A stretch of 64,000 bases of DNA from Litorivivens lipolytica (GTDB lineage: Bacteria > Pseudomonadota > Gammaproteobacteria > Pseudomonadales > Spongiibacteraceae): positions 62,001 to 126,000 of the forward strand of contig NZ_JACHWY010000003.1 of assembly GCF_014191715.1 (NCBI RefSeq), read 5' to 3'. Both the position numbers and the translations under genes were made by a program. Of the stretch, positions 33,225 through 40,284 are shown piece after piece. The notes beneath the pieces were generated by a model. The model had not been told where the DNA came from. It searched no databases and saw nothing but the letters and a program-made list of their open reading frames with translations. Numbering within the stretch: the first letter of the stretch is position 1; the number at the start of each line of letters is the position of its first letter.

Positions 33225-34490
33225 TTATTCTCTGTTCTGAATGTTCTTGACCTTGCGGGCCCGCTGTTTTTTCGGAGGAACCACTCTTTTAGTGCGGGAT
33301 TTTCCTTGAGCGGCAGCGGTTTTTTTACGGGGTCGACTGCGGTCGCGCTGGATCAGCCAGTCTGCGGCCTCACTCCACACCGCCTCCTGTGCGCGACTGC
33401 CGAGAATCACCCCCATGTGTCCGCCGGGCACCACATAAAAGGCTTTGTCAGTACTGGGGACGATATCCATGATGCGCTCGGCAATACTCGGCGGCACCAG
33501 CGAGTCAGTTTCACCGGCAAATACCAGCATGGAACAGCTGATGTGATTGAGGTGGGCGATCTTGTCGCCAATATCAATTTCGCCGGTGGCCAGTTTGTTA
33601 TCCACCGCGACCTTTACCGCCATGTCCTGCACCACGCCACCCGGATACAGCAGCATATTGTTGAGATAGTCAGACGTGGTGGAGTGAGATTCCACAAATT
33701 CCCTGTCCCACAAGCGCGTTACCAGATCCCAGTAGGTGGTGACGCTGCTAAGCGGATCGGTGAGCTTAAAGGCCAGCGTGGTCAGCCACGGCGGTGCCGA
33801 CAGCGCCGAGGGATTGAGCAAATGCAGGCGAAAATCCGTATAGCGCCGAATCAGCTGGGCCGGCACATTCAAAGCCTGCGCCACACCGGTGGCAAGACCA
33901 CCACCGCGAAGGTCAATCGGGCTGGCAACGGTGATCAGGTTTTTCACCTTCGGATCTTGAGTAATACCCATATAAAGCAGGCTGATCAGGCCGCCCATAC
34001 ACCAGCCCATCAGCGACACTTCTTCCGAACCGGAATGGCGCCGCACTTCCCCCAGCGCCTGCGTCATCATGTGCTCGGCATAGTCCTGCATACCGAGGTG
34101 GCCGTGCTGCTTCTTCGGCTTGCCCCAGTCAATCAGGTAGGTTTTAAAGCCCCGCGCCGCCATGTACTTGACCAGACTGCGCTGGGGCAGCAGATCAAAG
34201 GTTTCCGTGGTCACGCCCAGCGGCGGCACCAGTATCAGCGGTCGCCGATGCTGCTCGCGCACGATCGGCAGACTGTCACCGTTGCTGAGTTCGATCTCGT
34301 CTTCGTCGGGCAGTTCGTAGTAGCGCACCGCCATCGGGTCGCCGTCGTACACCAACTCAAACCAAGTGTGCCCGGACTTCACCAGATTGTTTCTGCGAAA
34401 TAACCAGTCAAAACCATTGCCGGCCGCCTGCGCCAGACGCTGGTTGGCCGCCAGCCCCTGATCCAGTACACGTTTAGCCAGTGGGTTCAC
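33225..34490 (-). CDS. PHA synthase-like (PhaC family) protein with a basic C-terminal tail
   Basis: 421 residues. The PhaC lipase-like box GWCMGG gives Cys164 as nucleophile, with Asp in FAGETDSLVPP and His in VPGGHMGVILGSRA. The PxxxWGxPK-like block YLIDWGKPKKQHG is present. The length resembles class III PhaC (about 355-390) more than class I/II, but no PhaE or PhaR partner is nearby. Residues 382-421 are a Lys/Arg-rich tail (RPRKKT, SRTKRVVPPKKQRARKVK). The GTG start overlaps the stop of the acyltransferase gene upstream (GTGA). Polymer synthesis is likely but not proven; such proteins may also act as acyl transferases on other lipids. Confidence 0.85.
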   Translation of the reverse strand: MNPLAKRVLDQGLAANQRLAQAAGNGFDWLFRRNNLVKSGHTWFELVYDGDPMAVRYYELPDEDEIELSNGDSLPIVREQHRRPLILVPPLGVTTETFDLLPQRSLVKYMAARGFKTYLIDWGKPKKQHGHLGMQDYAEHMMTQALGEVRRHSGSEEVSLMGWCMGGLISLLYMGITQDPKVKNLITVASPIDLRGGGLATGVAQALNVPAQLIRRYTDFRLHLLNPSALSAPPWLTTLAFKLTDPLSSVTTYWDLVTRLWDREFVESHSTTSDYLNNMLLYPGGVVQDMAVKVAVDNKLATGEIDIGDKIAHLNHISCSMLVFAGETDSLVPPSIAERIMDIVPSTDKAFYVVPGGHMGVILGSRAQEAVWSEAADWLIQRDRSRPRKKTAAAQGKSRTKRVVPPKKQRARKVKNIQNRE

Positions 34491-35860
34491 TTGGCCTCCT
34501 CCACTTTACGATTCTGCTCACTACTCCGGGCCTGCACGGCCACCTCCAATTGCTCCAAAGCCTGCCCCATATACACCGCAATACGTTGCAAGTGCGGCAG
34601 GGTATCGCGGGCTCCGGTGAGACCGATGTTAAAGCCTTCGTGACAAGGCACGCAGCTGACGGTTAAGGCAGAACCCGGCATCAACAGCGATAAATTGTGC
34701 AACGATTCCAGCTCGGCCCCACCGAGATAGCGCGGGCCGGTTGGGCCGGGCATGGTGATAAAACTCAGATTAAACATGGCAGGCATCCAGGGCTGGGCGC
34801 CACTGATCTGAGCCGCAATAAAAGGAGCACTGGCGGCCAGACTGTAGGCCATGCGCAACTCGGGCGCGACCGATTCCAGGTGCGCAATGGCTGCGGCATA
34901 GCTACGCTGCACCGACTGAAAACGTGTCAGCGGATCGGCTTCATCACTACCCAGAGCCACAAAAGCGAGATTGAAATCTGACAGATGCACCCGACTCTGA
35001 GGCACCGCCGCGATCAAGGGTTCATCCGGCAACGCGTTGTATTCCTTCAGGAAGCGGCGCAATGCGCTGCCACAAAGATAGAGCAGCACCACGTTGTCGT
35101 CGGACTCGCCCAGCGCCTCGCCAAGCTGGCGGATTCGTGCGCGCGAATAATGCTGCGTGGCAAAGCGGCGCTGCCGATTAACCGGACCATTAAGCGCCGT
35201 GCGCGGCGCCTTATACGGTACCGCCAATTCGCTCTTGCGGCGCAAACCCGCGCCCACCAGACGGCTGACCGCCTTACCCAAATTGCCGGCGGCGGCCAAT
35301 GGGCTGGGCCAGCTGCCCTGCTCACCGCCCATGACTTCGCTGTCGATGGCACAGGTCCAGGGCGCTTTGATCGTGTCGTCAGCATCGCTGGCGCTGAGAA
35401 ACGCCTGCAACACTTCGGCCCCGCCGGCGGCATCAACCAGCGCCCGGTGCACTTTGAAATAGAGGGCAAACCGGCCGTTTTCCAAGCCCTCGATCAGATA
35501 ACACTCCCAGGGCGGACGGCGCGAATCCAGCAGCTGACTGTGCAAGCGGGAGACGAGCACACCCAATTCGCGCTCACCGCCCGGCGAGGGCAAACCCAGC
35601 TGGCGAAAGTGATGATCCAGATCCACCTGCGCGCATTCCTGCCACTGGGGTTTGAGGCCAGAACGCCCTTTGAGGCGCCAATGCCACGGAGCGTTCAGCG
35701 CACTCTGCTGTCGGAAGGCGGCGGCAAGCTCAGCCACAAAGTGCCGATCGCCGCCTTTCGGTAGCGCGAACCGAAATAACATCCCAATGTGCATAGGGGT
35801 GTCGTCGGATTCCAGCGACAGCAGACTGTTGACCACAGCCGAAACATTTCCCCGACTCAT
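34487..35860 (-). CDS. WS/DGAT-family acyltransferase with a degenerate HHxxxDG motif
   Basis: 457 residues, similar in layout to the 28576 gene: MHIGMLFRF near the start, LVSRLHSQLLDSRRPPWECYLIEGL, and NLSFITMPGPTGPRYLGGAELESLHNLSLLMPG late. The motif that should be HHxxxDG reads HRALVDA (residues 138-144): the second His is Arg and Gly is Ala. The second His is thought to be the catalytic base, so activity is doubtful. It may be an accessory or regulatory subunit. It has no basic tail. Overlaps on both sides (ATGA and GTGA) place it in the middle of a coupled operon. Confidence 0.85.
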   Translation of the reverse strand: MSRGNVSAVVNSLLSLESDDTPMHIGMLFRFALPKGGDRHFVAELAAAFRQQSALNAPWHWRLKGRSGLKPQWQECAQVDLDHHFRQLGLPSPGGERELGVLVSRLHSQLLDSRRPPWECYLIEGLENGRFALYFKVHRALVDAAGGAEVLQAFLSASDADDTIKAPWTCAIDSEVMGGEQGSWPSPLAAAGNLGKAVSRLVGAGLRRKSELAVPYKAPRTALNGPVNRQRRFATQHYSRARIRQLGEALGESDDNVVLLYLCGSALRRFLKEYNALPDEPLIAAVPQSRVHLSDFNLAFVALGSDEADPLTRFQSVQRSYAAAIAHLESVAPELRMAYSLAASAPFIAAQISGAQPWMPAMFNLSFITMPGPTGPRYLGGAELESLHNLSLLMPGSALTVSCVPCHEGFNIGLTGARDTLPHLQRIAVYMGQALEQLEVAVQARSSEQNRKVEEAK

Positions 35861-37035
35861 GGCACCATCCCGAAACTGCGATCAATAAAGTTGTGCATAT
35901 CCTGCAGGTAGTGCACCTGCTCCAGATGCAGCAGATGGTTGCCGGGGAACCAGTGAATTCGGCCGCCCTGCCAGTGCTCATGGAGCAGACGCACAAAGCG
36001 CGGCGAGGTAAAACGATCGCCGGCACCACTGATGATAAACAGGCGGTCGTTGTCGATACGCGGCTGATAGGTCAGCGGGCTGTGCAGGGCCATGCAGTGC
36101 CGCAATTCGGCCATCGTCAGATCGCCCAACGCAAACATCATTTTCGACATCGGCGCTACCGGCTGCCATTGCAGCGCCATATCCACCGGCGCCACCACTG
36201 GCGAATTCGGGATAACAAAAGACAGACGATCATCCACACAGGCCAGCAGGGCTGACAGGTATCCGCCCAGCGATACGCCCGACACACCAATCTGCGGCAC
36301 ACCGCGTTCAAACAGGTAATTCAGCCACGATCGCGCGTCACTGATGGATTGCAGCATGGCCTCATTAGTGCCGGCCAGCCCGTTGGTGTAAAAGCCAATG
36401 CCGCTAACCGGGTGCGATGCGCCGGCACGCTGACCATGGTGGGGCAGCGTTATCAGAAGCACGTCGTAACCCTGATCGTAAATCTGGGTCAGGGAGAACC
36501 ACCAGTTGTTGATCCGATAACTGTCCACCGACTGACCGTGAATAAAAAGCAGGGTCGGTCGCGGTTTGTCACCATGCTCGAAGTGTAATGCGCGAGCAGT
36601 GCGATTGGCGTTGTGAGCCAGATAATCCTCATTTAAAGCCGGATTCAGCGGAGTGAAGGGCGACTGAAAACTGAGGTAGCGGCAATTCACACCTTTGGGC
36701 GCGAAACGGCGATGGCGTGACAACAGCGAGGGCGCCTCCTCTACCACGTTAACCGGAGGGGGCGCGACAAAGGTCTCTTCGATATTGGCGGCATCGGCAA
36801 AGCGGGCATAAAAGCGCAGCTTTTCAGCCTCGCGCTCCAACTTGCCACTGCCAAGCAGCATCGGCGCCAGCGCCGAGCAGACCATGGCCCCGAGACCGGT
36901 ACGAGCCACCCGGTCCATGGCCGCTGTTGCGGCAATACTCAACAGGCGTTGCCGACTGATATCGGTCTGATCCGATTGCCGATCAGCCTCGGCCTGCAGC
37001 TGATCCCACCAGGTATGTGCTTGATTAACGGCCAC
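35857..37035 (-). CDS. Alpha/beta hydrolase, ABHD18-like
   Basis: 392 residues. After a helical N-terminal domain (about 1-95), an alpha/beta-hydrolase core shows LLFIHGQSVDSYRINNWW, LITLPHHGQRAG, the nucleophile Ser in GVSGVSLGGYLSALLA, Asp near IISGAGDRFTSP and His in PGNHLLHLEQVH. The pattern resembles the ABHD18/DUF2048 family. It is the first gene of the ATGA-linked chain (hydrolase, acyltransferase, PhaC-like protein). A lipase or acyl-transfer role on storage lipids is a reasonable guess. Confidence 0.82.
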   Translation of the reverse strand: MAVNQAHTWWDQLQAEADRQSDQTDISRQRLLSIAATAAMDRVARTGLGAMVCSALAPMLLGSGKLEREAEKLRFYARFADAANIEETFVAPPPVNVVEEAPSLLSRHRRFAPKGVNCRYLSFQSPFTPLNPALNEDYLAHNANRTARALHFEHGDKPRPTLLFIHGQSVDSYRINNWWFSLTQIYDQGYDVLLITLPHHGQRAGASHPVSGIGFYTNGLAGTNEAMLQSISDARSWLNYLFERGVPQIGVSGVSLGGYLSALLACVDDRLSFVIPNSPVVAPVDMALQWQPVAPMSKMMFALGDLTMAELRHCMALHSPLTYQPRIDNDRLFIISGAGDRFTSPRFVRLLHEHWQGGRIHWFPGNHLLHLEQVHYLQDMHNFIDRSFGMVP

Positions 37036-37154
37036 CGATTACCTCGCGCTGTAATGTGTTATTTGAACACACTCTAGCATGACTCACGGCCCGATTGAGC
37101 AGGAGAATGTGCCGCCAGCGCCCTCTGGTCATATTTTAGAGAAGCGGGAGTAAG

Positions 37155-38546
37155 CTACTGAGGCGATGAGGTTTTTTGCTCATTTACCCGCCTTGCAAGC
37201 AAGTGGTCGGCAAAAAACTGTCCGCGCAAGGCGGCGATCAGCGCATACACTCCCATCAACTTGCGCATCACATAGAGAAACTCTTTCGGCGGCAAGGCAA
37301 AGTATTTACTGATGGATGCCGCCAGCGCTCGCTTGGCAATGCGTTTGGGCAGCTGGCTCTGCTGCCAGTCGTATTGACCGTCGGTCAGCGCTGACTCCGG
37401 AATACTGTCCGAGCGGGGGCGCAGCGGTTCGAGAATATCGATCCCGATTTCGGCAAAGTTTTCCAGCACGCTTTCCGGGAAGTGGGGCTTCATAAAACCG
37501 AGCTTGATCGAGGCATCGAGAAAATCGACTTTGTCGCTGCGATAGGCCGCGTGAATCATGCGCTGAAAATCCGCAACAAACGCATCCGGCAAGGGTCGGA
37601 TCGCGCCGAAGTCAAGCAGCACCAGCTGAGCCTGCTCGCCGTTCAGCCGCACCCGGTAGTTGCCGAAGTTAGGGTCGGTCTGCATCCGCTGCCAATCGTA
37701 GAGCTCGATCAGAAACAGTTCGAGAATCGCCTCACCCAGTTCATTGCGCGTACCCTGAGGCAGCGCCGCAACATCGGGATGCTTGATCGACACGCCCTCT
37801 TCCCAGGACATGCACAACACCCGTTGCGAGCAGTAATCACCGTAGACCGCCGGCACAATAAAGCGCGAATCGCCGTCCAGATGACCGCGGGCAAACTCCA
37901 GCTCCGCGCGCTCGTTGGTGTAATCCACTTCCCGGCGCAGCAAGTTGCGAATATCACTGAACCATTCATCCACGCTGCGGGTGGATTCAAGAACGCGCGA
38001 AACTTTGAACAAACGGATCAGATCATTGAAATCCGCATCGATGGTTTGATCCACCCCCGGATACTGGATTTTAAGGCAGACCGACTCACCCGTACTGAGG
38101 AGCGTCGCCCGATGCACCTGCCCCAGCGAAGCCGCTGCCACCGCCTCGGTTTCGATATCCAAATCCGCCAGCCGGGCTTCGCCCAATTCTTTTTTCAGCT
38201 GCTTTTCTATGGCAGACCAGTGCATGGGCGGGGTGTTGTCTTCGAGGCGGTGCAAGGCAGTTACCACCTCTGGCGGCATCAGGTAGTCGCCATATGTCGC
38301 CATGATCTGACCAATTTTGACGATGCTGCCCTTGAGCTTGCCGAGCTCCTGCACAAAGGCGTCAATATTGGCTTGCCGGGCCGCCTGCTGCGACTCCTCA
38401 CTGGCACCCAACCGCGAACGGATCGCGCTACCCATGGCGCGGCGCCCATACTGCATACTGGCACGGGACAACTGCCAGCGCCGAGACAGGGCACTGGTTT
38501 TCAGGCGTTTTAATGTATCCGGGGGCGTTTTTGAATCGTCACTCAT
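37155..38546 (-). CDS. ABC1/UbiB family atypical protein kinase
   Basis: 463 residues with the ABC1/AarF/UbiB hallmarks: KxGQ motif in GSIVKIGQIMATYGDYL, Ala-rich loop VAAASLGQVHRA in place of the Gly-rich loop, catalytic LYDWQRMQTDPNFGNYRVR and the DFG-like LLDFGAIRPL. A C-terminal region (about 390-450) is short and lacks the two membrane helices of E. coli UbiB. Family members support ubiquinone synthesis or lipid export through ATPase activity. It is 119 bases upstream of the lipid operon on the same strand, and relatives often accompany WS/DGAT genes. Confidence 0.88.
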   Translation of the reverse strand: MSDDSKTPPDTLKRLKTSALSRRWQLSRASMQYGRRAMGSAIRSRLGASEESQQAARQANIDAFVQELGKLKGSIVKIGQIMATYGDYLMPPEVVTALHRLEDNTPPMHWSAIEKQLKKELGEARLADLDIETEAVAAASLGQVHRATLLSTGESVCLKIQYPGVDQTIDADFNDLIRLFKVSRVLESTRSVDEWFSDIRNLLRREVDYTNERAELEFARGHLDGDSRFIVPAVYGDYCSQRVLCMSWEEGVSIKHPDVAALPQGTRNELGEAILELFLIELYDWQRMQTDPNFGNYRVRLNGEQAQLVLLDFGAIRPLPDAFVADFQRMIHAAYRSDKVDFLDASIKLGFMKPHFPESVLENFAEIGIDILEPLRPRSDSIPESALTDGQYDWQQSQLPKRIAKRALAASISKYFALPPKEFLYVMRKLMGVYALIAALRGQFFADHLLARRVNEQKTSSPQ

Positions 38547-38606
38547 AAAGGCAGCTTACTGGTTCAGGGGGGGCGATTGTAAGCCTTAGAATGACGGAAA
38601 AGAAAA

Positions 38607-38628
38607 ATCCCCGCCCGCAGGCGGGGAT
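38607..38628 (-). terminator. Intrinsic terminator of the small secreted-protein gene
   Basis: ATCCCCGCC and GGCGGGGAT form a 9-base-pair stem around CGCA. On the minus strand it is followed by TTTTCTTTT, so it ends transcription from the 38643 gene. It sits 14 bases past that stop. Confidence 0.85.
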
Positions 38629-38642
38629 GGGGTAGGGAGCAA

Positions 38643-38987
38643 TTATTCCTCAGCTTCTTCGGTATCTGCGCTAGCGCTGCCACTGGCGCCGTCACGGTCA
38701 GCGGAGAAACGCGCATCACCACTGGCCTGACGATCGCGCTCACTGGCCGCCCGATCGGCTTCATTGATAGAACCGCGATCCGCATGGGGTTTGCGGTTGT
38801 CCAAGTCTTCCCGTTCTTCCATCATGGGATCGGTGTTGCCGCGATTCTGAGCGCCGTCGATAGAGCTATTGTCCACGCCGCCCGAGGTCGCACCAGAACC
38901 CGAACCGTTCAGGCCACCAACGGCCAAAGCCGGTGCAGCCACCAGAGACATTGCAAGAACCAGTGCTGCTGAATTCATCGTACGCAT
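38643..38987 (-). CDS. Small secreted acidic protein, unknown
   Basis: 114 residues. A signal peptide (MRTMNSAALVLAMSLVAAPALA) is followed by a Gly/Ser-rich stretch and a polar, acidic, probably disordered remainder (EEREDLDNRKPHADRG, ADTEEAEE). No known family was recognised. The start is firm: AAAGGAGG lies six bases before the ATG. It has its own terminator and stands alone between the UbiB gene and a 458-base gene-free stretch. It may be a small periplasmic stress or structural protein. Confidence 0.75.
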   Translation of the reverse strand: MRTMNSAALVLAMSLVAAPALAVGGLNGSGSGATSGGVDNSSIDGAQNRGNTDPMMEEREDLDNRKPHADRGSINEADRAASERDRQASGDARFSADRDGASGSASADTEEAEE

Positions 38988-39445
38988 GGAATCCTCCTTT
39001 CGCTGTATTCCGTGAATTCGGATACAGGTTTATCAGGGTATTCAGCTCGATGACTGCGAAAAACTACCAGCGCACTCAGGCGGCGTTATTTTTTACGTTT
39101 TACCCGGTAAAAACAGACAAAACCTGTTGGCTATCAGCAACAATTTCCAGCGCTAGCCAAGTGCAAACGTCGTCGCATAAGGGAATAAATTTTTTCAATT
39201 CGGCGCCCGCGATATTGCTTTATTTTTCGGGAAGGCTAATCTTTGCTTCATGAACGTCACACCGTCATTCATTTCTGTTTCGCCCTCTAGCACACAGGTT
39301 AACCCAGTTAGTGCCTTCCTCACTATGGGCGGTTAAGTCGCCGTTTACTTAACCGCCACAAACCCAATCCAACACTGACTGCTTCGCGCTATTCCGCGGA
39401 GTTTTTGTATTCGTTCGACGGCCATTCGTCGCATGAGGATTTCGT
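38988..39445. other. 458-base gene-free stretch with one large palindrome
   Basis: Between the divergent small secreted protein and Rnk genes. It is AT-richer than its flanks and has no ORF with a plausible start. It holds the promoters of both genes and the 11-base-arm palindrome at 39328-39357. No RNA gene could be recognised by eye. Confidence 0.6.
39328..39357. promoter_or_regulatory. Perfect 11-base-arm inverted repeat
   Basis: GGCGGTTAAGT and ACTTAACCGCC flank an 8-base loop (CGCCGTTT). No T run follows on either strand, which argues against a terminator. It lies 89-118 bases before the Rnk start, inside its likely leader or promoter. It could be an RNA hairpin or an operator. Confidence 0.5.
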
Positions 39446-39844
39446 ATGCCTATGGAAATGAACAACGGACTGATTGTGTCTGAATCTGATTACCGCAAAC
39501 TTGCCCATCTCGTAGAGGTGAGCCGCTCCACCGCGACCTATGATCTGGATGTGGAGCTGGCCAAGGCCGATATCTGCCCGGACGACTCGCTGCCGGAAAC
39601 CGTGGTTGCCCTCTACGACACCGTGGTCTTTCGAGATTTGAAAACCGATGCTCGCCGCACGGTTACCATTGTGATGCCCTGGGAATCCAGTGTAGCCCGG
39701 ATGCATATTTCGATTCTGTCACCGGTGGGTACAGCCCTGATCGGCGAGCCGCTGGGTGCCACGATCACCTGGCCGCTCTTGAATGGCCGGTCGGCGCAGT
39801 TGCAGGTGGTTGAGATCAAACGTCGCCATCATCCGGGAACTTGA
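39446..39844 (+). CDS. rnk: Rnk-type nucleoside diphosphate kinase regulator (GreA C-domain)
   Basis: A 132-residue protein with a short N-terminal coiled region (SESDYRKLAHLVEV... ELAKADIC) and the FKBP-like GreA/GreB C-terminal domain (VVALYDTVVFRDLKT, RTVTIVMPWE, ISILSPVGTALIGEPLGATITWPL). This matches Rnk, which binds RNA polymerase near the secondary channel without cleaving transcripts. GAGGA lies seven bases before ATG 39446; MPMEMNNGLIV is a normal Rnk start. It appears monocistronic, followed by the zinc-regulated genes. Confidence 0.88.
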   Translation: MPMEMNNGLIVSESDYRKLAHLVEVSRSTATYDLDVELAKADICPDDSLPETVVALYDTVVFRDLKTDARRTVTIVMPWESSVARMHISILSPVGTALIGEPLGATITWPLLNGRSAQLQVVEIKRRHHPGT

Positions 39845-39886
39845 GCGAGAACCGGGCTGAACACACGGTAATTTGCAGCAAGACCA

Positions 39887-39907
39887 AAATGTTATAATAT
39901 TGCATTT
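39887..39907 (+). promoter_or_regulatory. Zur-box-like palindrome with embedded -10 box
   Basis: The 21-base site starts AAATGTTATAAT and ends ATTGCATTT; outer arms AAATG/CATTT pair perfectly and 16 of 20 symmetric positions agree. It follows the gammaproteobacterial Zur consensus (AAATGTTATANTATAACATTT) in its left half. TATAAT at 39893-39898 lies inside it, so a bound repressor would block the promoter. Downstream is a zinc-receptor-like gene. Confidence 0.7.
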
Positions 39908-39929
39908 TTACCCAAGCCCGAGTTCCGTC

Positions 39930-40223
39930 GTGCCCGGATACCGCCCTTACAAGTCAACTCTGCTCGCGTTGCTGGTCAGCCTGTTGCTGATTGCCGGCAA
40001 TGCGGCAGCAGTGCACGTGCACCAGGACGGGCTTCCGCACTACAGCGATTGTGACAGCTGCCTGCAGATTCAAGCCCAGACCGGCGCGCTGAGCGGCGGG
40101 TCGGCTCAAACCTTGAATCCGGGCTATCAAATCTGGACACCTCAGTCGCCCGCTTCCGCCCTGCTACCCGCGATCAATGCCTTCGCCGCCCGCGCTCCAC
40201 CGGCAAACACTCTCTTAGCCTGA
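39930..40223 (+). CDS. Small exported His/Cys protein (DUF2946-like)
   Basis: 97 residues from GTG 39930. A signal peptide (TLLALLVSLLLIAGNAAA) is followed by VHVHQDGLPHYSDCDSCLQIQ, with His, Asp and a CxxC-type pair (CDSC), a pattern seen in small DUF2946-like proteins encoded next to metal receptors. The frame opens at 39873, but that would place the start inside the Zur-like box. No good ribosome site precedes the GTG. It lies 61 bases before the receptor gene in the same transcript. A periplasmic zinc-binding or sensing role is inferred. Confidence 0.65.
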   Translation: MPGYRPYKSTLLALLVSLLLIAGNAAAVHVHQDGLPHYSDCDSCLQIQAQTGALSGGSAQTLNPGYQIWTPQSPASALLPAINAFAARAPPANTLLA

Positions 40224-40284
40224 TTGTTAAATAACCGAATAAACCTCGGCGTCTGCGCCGTACCTGTAGTATTGAGAGTGACTT

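Noticed and set aside
33072-34403. 443-codon plus-strand frame opposite the PhaC-like gene
   Set aside because: Rich in His, Arg and Gln as expected from antisense of a GC-rich gene; the opposite strand encodes a clear PhaC-family protein.
37482-38513. 343-codon plus-strand frame opposite the UbiB gene
   Set aside because: Antisense shadow: the minus strand carries the full ABC1/UbiB motif set.
39873-39929. N-terminal extension of the small His/Cys protein from 39873
   Set aside because: It would place the start codon upstream of the -10 box and within the Zur-like palindrome.
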